Of a DNA stretch of 64,000 bases, positions 25,784-33,059 are shown piece after piece. The notes beneath the pieces are model-generated. The model worked only from the letters and a program-made list of their open reading frames with translations, did no database searches and was not told the origin of the DNA. Source of the stretch: Planctomycetota bacterium (GTDB lineage: Bacteria > Planctomycetota > UBA1135 > UBA2386); contig JAJFFD010000168.1 in the NCBI GenBank assembly GCA_021776805.1, positions 26,743-90,742 on the forward strand, in the 5' to 3' direction. The stretch's first letter is position 1, and the number at the start of each line of letters is the position of its first letter. A program made the translations under genes and the position numbers.

Positions 25784-26674
25784 ATGGAATCCCCGGACAT
25801 CTTCGAAGAATTGGTGCGACTGCGCCGAGAGGGCATCCCCGCTGCCCTGGCCACCATCGTCGGCACCCGTGGCTCGACTCCCGGCCGCGAGTCCATGCGC
25901 CTACTGGTCCTCGAGGACGGCACATTTCTGGGCACGGTCGGCGGGGGCTGCTTGGAGGCTGAGGTCTACGATGCGGCCCTCGAGGTCATTCGCGAGGAGC
26001 TGCCGCGCAGCATCAAGTTCAAGCTGACGGAGAGCGATGCCTTCGATTCTGGCCTGCTCTGTGGCGGCGAAGTGAGCATCTTCATCGAGCCTGTGACGAC
26101 GCCGAGCCTGTGGATCTTCGGCGGGGGTCACATCAGCAAGGCCCTGGTCACCATGGCGAGCATGGCGGGATTTCGGGTGACTGTTTGTGACGACCGTGAG
26201 CGCTACGCGAGCCCTGAGCGCTTCCCAGAGGCTGCCAGGGTTCTGGCCCTCGAGATGAGCGAATGTGTCGAGAGACTGCCCCTGGGGATGAATAGCTACC
26301 TTGTGGTGGCCACCCGTGGACATGCTCAGGATGGCCAGGTTTTGGCGGCCCTGGCCAAGCGCATCGAGTCTGCCCAGGCGCCGCGTTTTCTGGGCATGAT
26401 CGGCAGTAAGACCAAGAAGGCCGTGCTCTTCCGTCAACTTCGCGAACAAGGGGTGGCTGAGGACTTCCTGGCTCGGGTCCGGAGTCCCGTGGGCCTCTGC
26501 CTGGGCGGCCGCAGTCATGAGGAGATTGCCGTAGCTATTGTTGGTGAATTGATTTCGGTTCGCCGTCTGGGTGTGGATGCAGACCAGGCCTGGAGAGATC
26601 GAAAACGCAGTGACATCCCCAGGGCAAAGACCAGCGAGGGTGGTGCTTCGCCAGCAATGGACGCGGCTGGCTGA
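25784..26674 (+). CDS. XdhC/CoxI family protein
   Basis: A 296-residue protein with the N-terminal XdhC domain (ALATIVGTRGSTPGRESMRLLV, GTVGGGCLEAEVYD) and the C-terminal Rossmann-like domain (LWIFGGGHISKALVTMASMAGF, IGSKTKKAVLFRQL, PVGLCLGGRSHEEIAVAI). XdhC proteins load and sulfurate the molybdenum cofactor for xanthine dehydrogenase-type enzymes. No such hydroxylase is in this window, so its client is elsewhere. The ATG at 25784 gives the family N-terminus. Confidence 0.9.
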   Translation: MESPDIFEELVRLRREGIPAALATIVGTRGSTPGRESMRLLVLEDGTFLGTVGGGCLEAEVYDAALEVIREELPRSIKFKLTESDAFDSGLLCGGEVSIFIEPVTTPSLWIFGGGHISKALVTMASMAGFRVTVCDDRERYASPERFPEAARVLALEMSECVERLPLGMNSYLVVATRGHAQDGQVLAALAKRIESAQAPRFLGMIGSKTKKAVLFRQLREQGVAEDFLARVRSPVGLCLGGRSHEEIAVAIVGELISVRRLGVDADQAWRDRKRSDIPRAKTSEGGASPAMDAAG

Positions 26675-26780
26675 ACCGAGCCAGCGCGGCACCGTTGCCA
26701 GTCTTGCCCAGGCAGGGCATGATCCTCGGAATACCCCTCTTACTTTCCCACTCGCGTTCCCAAGAGCTCCTGAGACGAGC

Positions 26781-27815
26781 ATGAAAAAGGCCCTTAGCAC
26801 CACCCTTCTCGCCCTGATTGTTAGCCCACTCGCTGCCCAGAAGGATCGCATCCAATGGACGGACGGCACGATAACCGATCGCTGTGTGGTGACGGCCTTC
26901 AGCCTCCATGAGATCAAGTACCGCAAGGGTGGACAGGATGAGGTTGCGCCCAGTGACCGGGTCGGTGACCTGACCATCGAAAAGGTTCGCGATCGTTATA
27001 AGCAGGCCTACGGGGCAAGCATGGCGGAGCAGCCGGCGACCTTCTTGCAGATCGCCGACGATCGCTTTGCCGACGACCCCTTCCTTGGTCAGTTCGGTTA
27101 TATCGAGGCCACTCGCCGCTTCATCAAAGCGGGTGATGCGAGTTCGGCGTTCTCAGCTTTGGATCAGCTCGCGCAGAAGTACCCGACCAGTGGGTTCTTG
27201 CCCGACACTTTCACCACCAAGATTCAGCACTACTTGGGTAAGGACAAGGCAGGCGATGCGGCCAAGGTGGCGTTGCGCTACAAGCAAACGACAGCAGGTC
27301 AGGCCTACCCTATGGGCTACCAGATCGAGGCAGACTACTACGAGACGCTTACCTCGGGTCGGAGTGGAACTCTTCCGCCGAGTCAGGTGCGAGGGAACAT
27401 GCAGCGTATCTTCAACGAGGCAGGGGCGGATCATCCAGTGATCGCCAACATGGCCCGGCTGGAGTTGGCTAACTCTCTTCTCGGTGAGAAGAAGTACGAT
27501 GAAGCCAAGCGCGAGTATGAGGAGATCCTCGACCAGCCAAACCTGGATCAGCGCATCCGTGGTGGAGCCTGGTATGGGGTTGGGCGGGCGCAGTACGCCG
27601 CCGGAAACCCCGGAGCAAAGGAGCATTACCATGATGCCCTGCTCAGCTTCCTGCGAGTCTACGTCGCAAACCGTGATGCCGACCCAATCGTGGTCGCTGA
27701 GGCCCTGGACTATGGTGCCATGGCGGCCGAGAAGTGGGGAGGGACGGATGCCGGGCGCATGAACCGCCGACTGAAGACGATCCTTCGCCAGGAGTTTCCG
27801 GACTGGGTCAAGTAG
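26781..27815 (+). CDS. exported TPR-like protein of unknown function
   Basis: A 344-residue protein with a signal peptide (MKKALSTTLLALIVSPLAAQ), a short N-terminal strand-rich domain (RIQWTDGTITDRCVV, KYRKGGQDEVAPSDRV) and helical TPR-like repeats (FIKAGDASSAFSALDQLAQK, LLGEKKYDEAKREYEEILD). The N-terminal module resembles that of the 428-aa exported protein at 47.2 kb. Function unknown, probably protein-protein interaction in the periplasm. Confidence 0.7.
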   Translation: MKKALSTTLLALIVSPLAAQKDRIQWTDGTITDRCVVTAFSLHEIKYRKGGQDEVAPSDRVGDLTIEKVRDRYKQAYGASMAEQPATFLQIADDRFADDPFLGQFGYIEATRRFIKAGDASSAFSALDQLAQKYPTSGFLPDTFTTKIQHYLGKDKAGDAAKVALRYKQTTAGQAYPMGYQIEADYYETLTSGRSGTLPPSQVRGNMQRIFNEAGADHPVIANMARLELANSLLGEKKYDEAKREYEEILDQPNLDQRIRGGAWYGVGRAQYAAGNPGAKEHYHDALLSFLRVYVANRDADPIVVAEALDYGAMAAEKWGGTDAGRMNRRLKTILRQEFPDWVK

Positions 27816-28558
27816 GAGAAGGTAGAGGACGCTCACCGCTCCCCGCCGAAGAGCTTGCGAGTGGGCTGAATGCGGCAGCCTACTGGACTCTCTGGGGTCT
27901 GGTCAGTGGCTTCGTCCGGCTCATCTTCCTTCTCCGAGTGGTCAACCGACCCAAGCTGGAAGGCGCCTTCGTTCTAGTTGCCAATCACAGCTCCTACCTG
28001 GACCCGATTCTTCTGGGTGTCTCCATGCCGCGGCGAATGACCTTCTTGATGACGGTCATTCATTACCGGAGCCCATTGTTGGGTTGGTTCTACAGGCTCA
28101 CCCGGTCGATTCCCCTGGCCGTGCACGGAGCGAATCGCGACCCACTTCGCGCGGCCAGAACGCTTCTTGGTCGAGGCGAGATCCTCAGCCTGTTTCCCGA
28201 GGGAGGGCTGACTCGTGATGGCGGTCTCCTACTGGGAAGTCCAGGGGCGGTGTCTCTGGTCATGGCACAAAAGGTGCCCATCGTACCAGTCGCTATTATC
28301 GGAGCGAATGACCTGCTTCCACCCGGGGCCATGCTCCCCAGGTTCAAGCGAGTCGAGATCCGCTATGGCCAGCCGATTCTTCCAGAGGAGTTGATTGGCG
28401 CTGATGAGATTCCTCGCAAGCAACGTCTCGCTCGAGCCAAGAGACGAATCATGGACACCATCGCTGAGCTCGCTGGTAGCACATCGCGCGAGGCGGATCT
28501 AGAAGCTCTGCTCGAGGCTCGAAAAGCCTCCAAAAGTCTCAGCTCTCATTCCCTCTAG
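27734..28558 (+). CDS. 1-acyl-sn-glycerol-3-phosphate acyltransferase (PlsC family)
   Basis: A membrane-associated acyltransferase making phosphatidic acid or a related lipid. The catalytic NHSSYLDP (HX4D) and the substrate motif FPEGGLTRDG are clear, followed by VPIVPVAIIG. The start is unclear: a GTG at 27734 would overlap the previous gene by 82 bases, while a CTG at 27866 would give about 230 aa, a normal family length. The enzyme proper begins near NAAAYWTLWGLV. Cytoplasmic face of the membrane. Confidence 0.85.
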   Translation: MGRDGCRAHEPPTEDDPSPGVSGLGQVGEGRGRSPLPAEELASGLNAAAYWTLWGLVSGFVRLIFLLRVVNRPKLEGAFVLVANHSSYLDPILLGVSMPRRMTFLMTVIHYRSPLLGWFYRLTRSIPLAVHGANRDPLRAARTLLGRGEILSLFPEGGLTRDGGLLLGSPGAVSLVMAQKVPIVPVAIIGANDLLPPGAMLPRFKRVEIRYGQPILPEELIGADEIPRKQRLARAKRRIMDTIAELAGSTSREADLEALLEARKASKSLSSHSL

Positions 28559-28603
28559 ATTGTCGCCGGGTGGTCCGGCGCGAACAATCTGTCGGAGGGA
28601 TGC

Positions 28604-29152
28604 GTGGATCAGGCAAGCAGGGACTTTGTCGAGGCCAGTGAAGTAGCTCGTAGGTTTCTCTCTCGCTGGCGGGATGGCCTTACGCGAAGTCTCAAAGAAG
28701 ACCTGGTCCAAGAGGCCGCCAGCGAGGCCTGGCGTTGCAGATCGAGTCTGAGGGATCCGGATCGCTTCTCATCATTCGTGAGAACAATCTCCAGGAGGCT
28801 CAGGTACAAAGCGCTTCGCGGAGGGTGGCGACGGTCCATTCGTAGCTTGCAGGATCATCTCGAAGAAGTGGAGAGTGGTTCGCCTGGGACTGAAGCGGAG
28901 CAAACGATCAGTGTTGGCGGAAGGCCCTGTGAGTTCAGCTGGTTGCTCGAGGAATTAGGGCCGGTCATGCGCTCCCTGACTGCTCTCAATGAGCAACTGA
29001 CTAGGAGCTACTACGAGGGCTTTAGCTGCGCCGAGCTCGCCGAGCGCTTCGGACTGGAGGAGGACTGTGTGAAGGTCCGCCTCTACCGATGCCGGCGCAA
29101 GCTACGGAAGGAATTTGAGGGCCGCGTAAGGCGCGCGTCCCTCGGTACGTGA
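28604..29152 (+). CDS. ECF-type RNA polymerase sigma factor
   Basis: A 182-residue sigma-70-family protein with region 2 (LKEDLVQEAASEAWRCRSSL, FVRTISRRLRYKALRGG) and region 4 (YYEGFSCAELAERFGLEEDC, VKVRLYRCRRKLRKEF). The start is a GTG with GGAGG five bases upstream. A small hairpin (GCCGG-GTGGT-CCGGC, 28565-28579) precedes it. No zinc-binding anti-sigma gene is adjacent; the next gene encodes an exported TPR protein 44 bases on, which may be its target or partner. Confidence 0.82.
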   Translation: MDQASRDFVEASEVARRFLSRWRDGLTRSLKEDLVQEAASEAWRCRSSLRDPDRFSSFVRTISRRLRYKALRGGWRRSIRSLQDHLEEVESGSPGTEAEQTISVGGRPCEFSWLLEELGPVMRSLTALNEQLTRSYYEGFSCAELAERFGLEEDCVKVRLYRCRRKLRKEFEGRVRRASLGT

Positions 29153-29196
29153 CCGAGTTCACCGCCTGGCGTGTGACTCAATTCAGGGTGAGAGGA

Positions 29197-30054
29197 ATGA
29201 AAAGAAGAATAGATCTGTACCTGTGTGTGCTCTTGTTGAGCCTTTCGACTGGGATTCTTGCGCAGACGAGTAGCGAGGCATCAACTGCCACAGCGTCCAA
29301 GGCCAAGATCAGCGCAGAAGCGAGAACTGCCTTTGCGCAGGCCATGGAGGCCGCCGCCAGCCTGAAGGGTTTGCGCGGAGCGGAGCGGAAGACCGAGCTT
29401 GCCAAGCACGCGGCTCGATACGAAGAGATCGCGGATCGATTCGCCGGTGAGTTCCCTGCTGCGTCCAGAGCCTGGTATGAGTCTGCTGAGATGTGGCGAC
29501 GGCAAGGGAACCTGGCGAAGGCCGAGGCTGCCTACCGATCTTCTCTAAGCAAGGACTCTGGAGCCTTTCGCGCGCGAGCAATCTTCGGGATCGCTCAGAT
29601 GGAGCGTCGTCAGAAGAAGTTCGAAGCGGCAATCGAGTCCTACAAACTGGTGGCAGGGATCCAAGCAGAGAGCAATCGCGCCAACGATTCTCGGCTGTGG
29701 ATCGCGCGCTGTTGGCGGAGTTTGGAAAAGCCCGAGCTGGCCATGCAGTCTTTCAAGGCAGCGGTGGAGAAGGCTGCGACTCCCCGACAGGTGATCGTCG
29801 CCAGCAATTTCCTGGCGATTGAATTGATCGATCGAGGCGATTTCGATGCGGCTGATGCTGTTCTCGCGAAGGCTGGAAGCGTGGTGGCCGAGGCTATCGA
29901 TTCGGGAGCGAAAGGTGCCAAAGGACTCGAGTCGGCTCTCCAATCCATGTCCTCGCGCCGTGCGTTACAGAAGGCCAGAGACAAGGCCAACGGCAGCGCG
30001 GGTGATGCAGTCCAGATGGAGCGCGACCGCAAGAAGGTGAAGAGCCGTCGCTAG
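29197..30054 (+). CDS. exported TPR protein
   Basis: A 285-residue protein with a signal peptide (MKRRIDLYLCVLLLSLSTGILA), an Ala/Lys-rich linker, and TPR repeats (ASRAWYESAEMWRRQGNLAKAEAAY, KFEAAIESYKLVAG, DSRLWIARCWRSLEKPELAMQSF). The ATG at 29197 with GAGG just upstream is chosen over upstream starts. It follows a sigma factor gene and is likely co-transcribed. Its stop overlaps the convergent ugd stop in a shared CTAG. Confidence 0.72.
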   Translation: MKRRIDLYLCVLLLSLSTGILAQTSSEASTATASKAKISAEARTAFAQAMEAAASLKGLRGAERKTELAKHAARYEEIADRFAGEFPAASRAWYESAEMWRRQGNLAKAEAAYRSSLSKDSGAFRARAIFGIAQMERRQKKFEAAIESYKLVAGIQAESNRANDSRLWIARCWRSLEKPELAMQSFKAAVEKAATPRQVIVASNFLAIELIDRGDFDAADAVLAKAGSVVAEAIDSGAKGAKGLESALQSMSSRRALQKARDKANGSAGDAVQMERDRKKVKSRR

Positions 30055-31352
30055 CGAACGCCGATGCCGTAGTAGGTAATGCCTGCCTCGCGCATGCGAT
30101 TGGCATCGAAGATGTTTCGGCCGTCGATGATCACCTGGGACTTCAAGCCCTTCTTGATGTCCTCTGGATCGACGTGCCGAAACTCGCTCCACTCGGTAAC
30201 CAGCACCAGAGCATCCGCTCCATTCAGCGCCTCGAGAGCTGATGCTGCGTAGCCGATCTTGTCGCCGAGGATGGCCTTGGTTGCTCCCACGGCCTCTGGA
30301 TCAAAGGCGGTGATGGTGGCGCCATTCGCCATCAGTTTGTCGATGAGCACCAGGCTCGGAGCCTCGCGCATGTCATCGGTCTTGGGCTTGAATGCGAGAC
30401 CCCAGAGGGCGAAGTGTTTTCCGCTGAGATCCTTGCCAAAGTGTTGCTCGACCTTCTCCGCCAGAACCTTTTTTTGGTCGAAGTTCACTTCTTCGACAGC
30501 GTTGATGATCTTGGGTTCGTAGTCGTGCTCGTTGGCTGTGCGCACCAGCGCTCGAACATCTTTTGGGAAGCATGAACCGCCATAGCCGGCTCCGGCGAAA
30601 AGGAATGGGAACCCGATGCGACTATCGGTGCCGATCCCTTTGCGAACTGCGTGGATATCCGCGCCTACTCGATCGCAAATCTGGGCCATCTCGTTCATGA
30701 ACGAAATGCGGGTGGCCAGCATCGAGTTGGCTGCGTACTTGGTCATCTCCGCAGATGCCGGGTCCATGACCAGGATGGGCTTGCCAGTGCGGACGAAGGG
30801 AGCATAGAGGTCGAGCATCACCTTCTTCGCAGCTTCGCTCTCTGTGCCGATGACAACCCGGTCAGGTTTCATGAAGTCGTCGATCGCCGCGCCTTCCTTC
30901 AGAAACTCTGGGTTGCTGACCACATCGAACTCGCGGTCCGTGAGGGCGCTGATCGCGTCTCGCACCTTCTGGTTGGTGCCCACCGGGACGGTGCTCTTGT
31001 TGACCACCACCTTGTAGCTGGTCATGTTCTTGGCGATGGTCTCGGCCACGGCGAGAACGAAGCGCAGGTCGGCGCTGCCGTCTTCACCGGCGGGAGTCCC
31101 GACTGCGATGAAGCAAACCTTGGCTTCTGAGATCGCCTTGGCAGCATCGGTGCTGAAGTGGAGGCGACCCTCTTCTACATTGCGGGCGACCAGTTCTTCC
31201 AGGCCAGGCTCATAGATCGGGATCTCTCCCTTCATGAGTCGGTCGATCTTGCCCGCATCGACATCGACGCAGGTAACCCGATTGCCGGTCTCGGCGAAAC
31301 AGGTGCCAACGACCAGTCCGACGTATCCAGTGCCTATGACGGCGATCTTCAT
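30051..31352 (-). CDS. ugd: UDP-glucose 6-dehydrogenase
   Basis: Oxidises UDP-glucose to UDP-glucuronate with two NAD+, feeding exopolysaccharide or lipid sugar synthesis. The N-terminal Rossmann domain is MKIAVIGTGYVGLVVGTCF; EFLKEGAAIDDFMKPDRVV binds substrate; the catalytic Cys (near 260) is in GYGGSCFPKDVRAL; the C-terminal domain has FALWGLAFKPKTDDMREAPS. The 433 aa length is typical. GDP-mannose or UDP-ManNAc dehydrogenase is possible but the motifs fit UDP-glucose best. Confidence 0.93.
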   Translation of the reverse strand: MKIAVIGTGYVGLVVGTCFAETGNRVTCVDVDAGKIDRLMKGEIPIYEPGLEELVARNVEEGRLHFSTDAAKAISEAKVCFIAVGTPAGEDGSADLRFVLAVAETIAKNMTSYKVVVNKSTVPVGTNQKVRDAISALTDREFDVVSNPEFLKEGAAIDDFMKPDRVVIGTESEAAKKVMLDLYAPFVRTGKPILVMDPASAEMTKYAANSMLATRISFMNEMAQICDRVGADIHAVRKGIGTDSRIGFPFLFAGAGYGGSCFPKDVRALVRTANEHDYEPKIINAVEEVNFDQKKVLAEKVEQHFGKDLSGKHFALWGLAFKPKTDDMREAPSLVLIDKLMANGATITAFDPEAVGATKAILGDKIGYAASALEALNGADALVLVTEWSEFRHVDPEDIKKGLKSQVIIDGRNIFDANRMREAGITYYGIGVR

Positions 31353-31484
31353 CAGGATGCTTGTCTTGAGGTTCTCTCAGTTTGATCGGTGAGAGGGGCA
31401 GGGACGGTAGCTGTCGACTGCTCCTTCTGCAACTTTCGAGATGCAGGCTAGCTGGGCCTGACGACATTTGTCTAAGATCACCAC

Positions 31485-31931
31485 ATGCGCCGCTCGGCTA
31501 GCCTCCTACTTCTCGGCATTCTCCAGTCCTGTGCCTTACACGGGACTCTGGATACTTTGGAGATGGAGAGTCCGCCTGCGGAGCTTGGCCGACCGGACTA
31601 TGTTCGCTATGCGGCGCGGACTGGTTCTTGGATAGGCGGTGTCGCCGGTGCGGTGGTCTCCATCGGCACCTGGCCAGTTACCTACCCGGTCTCGCAACTG
31701 GCCGACGAACCCTTGGGCTACGGCAAGAACGAGTTCATCTTCTTCCCGACCATGCTGCTCGCGTCGACCGGGCATTTCATCCTGGGCGCACCCCTCGACC
31801 TGGTCGATTGGTTGTTTCGGCGTGCGTGGATCGATGAGCCTGCACCTGTTGACTACGAGTACACCCCGCAGCCTCCGCCTGCTCCCCTAGTCGTGCCAGA
31901 CAGAGTTCCGGCCGCTGAGGGCAAGTTATAG
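31485..31931 (+). CDS. putative lipoprotein
   Basis: A 148-residue protein with lipoprotein signal MRRSASLLLLGILQSC (lipobox LQSC). A glycine-rich hydrophobic stretch (GSWIGGVAGAVVSIGTWPV) and a C-terminal Pro-rich tail follow. The segment LGYGKNEFIFFPTMLLASTGHF may contact the membrane. No family recognised. Divergent from ugd. Confidence 0.65.
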   Translation: MRRSASLLLLGILQSCALHGTLDTLEMESPPAELGRPDYVRYAARTGSWIGGVAGAVVSIGTWPVTYPVSQLADEPLGYGKNEFIFFPTMLLASTGHFILGAPLDLVDWLFRRAWIDEPAPVDYEYTPQPPPAPLVVPDRVPAAEGKL

Positions 31932-31978
31932 GACTCGGAGGCCTGGTCTCGGCCAGTGTCGTAACTGAGGAGAGCCTT

Positions 31979-32542
31979 ATGAAACTCAAGTTGAGTCCCC
32001 TTCTTCTCCTGCTGCTGTCTTCACTGCCCTGCGGTTACCTGGCGCTCGAATGGCCTACGAGAGCGGTCACGCCGGTGACTGTCATCCTGCTGCGGCACGC
32101 TGAAGACTTGGATGATGGTGTTGAACGGGATCCTCTGCTCTCTCCCGCAGGTGAGGAGCGCGCTCGCGTCTTGCAGCGCCTGCTGTCCAAGTCCAAGTTG
32201 ACTCACCTCTTTGCGAGCCAGTTCCAGCGAACTCAGGCACTCCTGCGTCCGATCGCCGCGGCTCATGACCTCGATCTGCAGGTCATTCCGGCCAACGAGA
32301 CTCGGAAGCAACTCGAGACCTTGCGCGGGCTCGAAGCGGGTTCCATCGCTGTCGTCGCAGGTCACAGCAATACTGTCCCTCAGATGGTCAAAGCCCTCGG
32401 CGGGGACTTGGAGGAGCTGACCGCGCGCGGGCACTTCGATGAAGACAGCTATGACCGACTGGTCTGGCTGACTTTGCCTGTGGGCGAGGAGTCCCTGACC
32501 CAGGCCATAGAGATCCGCTACGGCGCCCCGAGCGACGGCTAG
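31979..32542 (+). CDS. exported histidine phosphatase family protein
   Basis: A 187-residue phosphoglycerate-mutase-like protein. After a signal or anchor (LSPLLLLLLSSLPCGYLAL) it has the phosphohistidine motif LRHAE (H40), FASQFQRTQALL (second catalytic Arg), and AGHSNTVPQM (second His). It is short, SixA-like in size, but exported, so it may be a phosphatase in the periplasm. Lies 47 bases after the lipoprotein gene. Confidence 0.85.
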   Translation: MKLKLSPLLLLLLSSLPCGYLALEWPTRAVTPVTVILLRHAEDLDDGVERDPLLSPAGEERARVLQRLLSKSKLTHLFASQFQRTQALLRPIAAAHDLDLQVIPANETRKQLETLRGLEAGSIAVVAGHSNTVPQMVKALGGDLEELTARGHFDEDSYDRLVWLTLPVGEESLTQAIEIRYGAPSDG

Positions 32543-32559
32543 TTGACGCCCCAGCGTAG

Positions 32560-32580
32560 ACTGGCGGGCGCTTCGCCAGT
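32560..32580 (+). terminator. hairpin after the histidine phosphatase gene
   Basis: A 7-bp stem ACTGGCG / CGCCAGT with a 7-base loop begins 18 bases after the stop codon. No clear U tract. The rest of the gap up to the tRNA holds only the small frame at 32765-32860. Confidence 0.45.
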
Positions 32581-32764
32581 TCGCTATACCTCTACCCGGA
32601 AATTATTCCCGGAGCGACGTAAGCCTTGATCCGGGAAAGCCCTAGGGTGGCCAAGGCCCCGGAGTCCGGCAGATCTAGGTAACATCGGTTTCTCGGGATA
32701 GGATTCTCCACTGGTTCGCGGGCTACCTCCCCGCCGCCAGCAGGCCTTTCCGTGGGCAAGCACC

Positions 32765-32860
32765 ATGCAAAAGAGGATCGTCCTCAGACTTGGATTTCAG
32801 GTGGTGATCATCTTGTTGGTCATCGGCGCCACGTATCTGGCAGTCTTCTATCCTGACTGA
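32765..32860 (+). CDS. possible 31-aa single-span membrane peptide
   Basis: ATG to TGA encodes 31 residues: a short basic N-terminus (MQKRIVLRLGF), a run of hydrophobic residues (QVVIILLVIGATYLAVF) and the end YPD. The charge bias and length fit a small membrane protein. There is no strong ribosome-binding site, so it could be chance. It is the only candidate gene between the phosphatase and the tRNA. Confidence 0.35.
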   Translation: MQKRIVLRLGFQVVIILLVIGATYLAVFYPD

Positions 32861-32947
32861 ACCCTCATCTGCAGATGGGCAGGGACTATGCTCCGCCAGC
32901 AAGGAGCATGAACTGGCGGATGCCAGTGGCTAGGATCTCAGCTTCCT

Positions 32948-33024
32948 GCGCCCGTAGCTCAGCTGGTTAGAGCGCCTGGTTTACACCCAGGAGGTCGCCT
33001 GTTCGAATCAGGCCGGGCGTACCA
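32948..33024 (+). tRNA. tRNA-Val (anticodon UAC)
   Basis: Cloverleaf read by eye: acceptor GCGCCCG with CGGGCGT (first pair G-U), T8-A9, D-arm GCTC-AGCTGGTTA-GAGC, anticodon arm CCTGG-TTTACAC-CCAGG with anticodon TAC (Val), T-arm containing GTTCGAATC, discriminator A, and an encoded CCA at 33022-33024. Confidence 0.95.
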
Positions 33025-33059
33025 GCCTCTACCTCCTGCTCGCGGGCATGGCCTGCTAG

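Noticed and set aside
25901..26977. Minus-strand open frame of 358 codons
   Set aside because: It is antisense to XdhC, whose motifs are unmistakable, and has no recognisable domain.
32584..32766. Minus-strand 60-codon frame in the gap before tRNA-Val
   Set aside because: Arg/Gly/Pro-rich, no hydrophobic or domain pattern, no ribosome-binding site.
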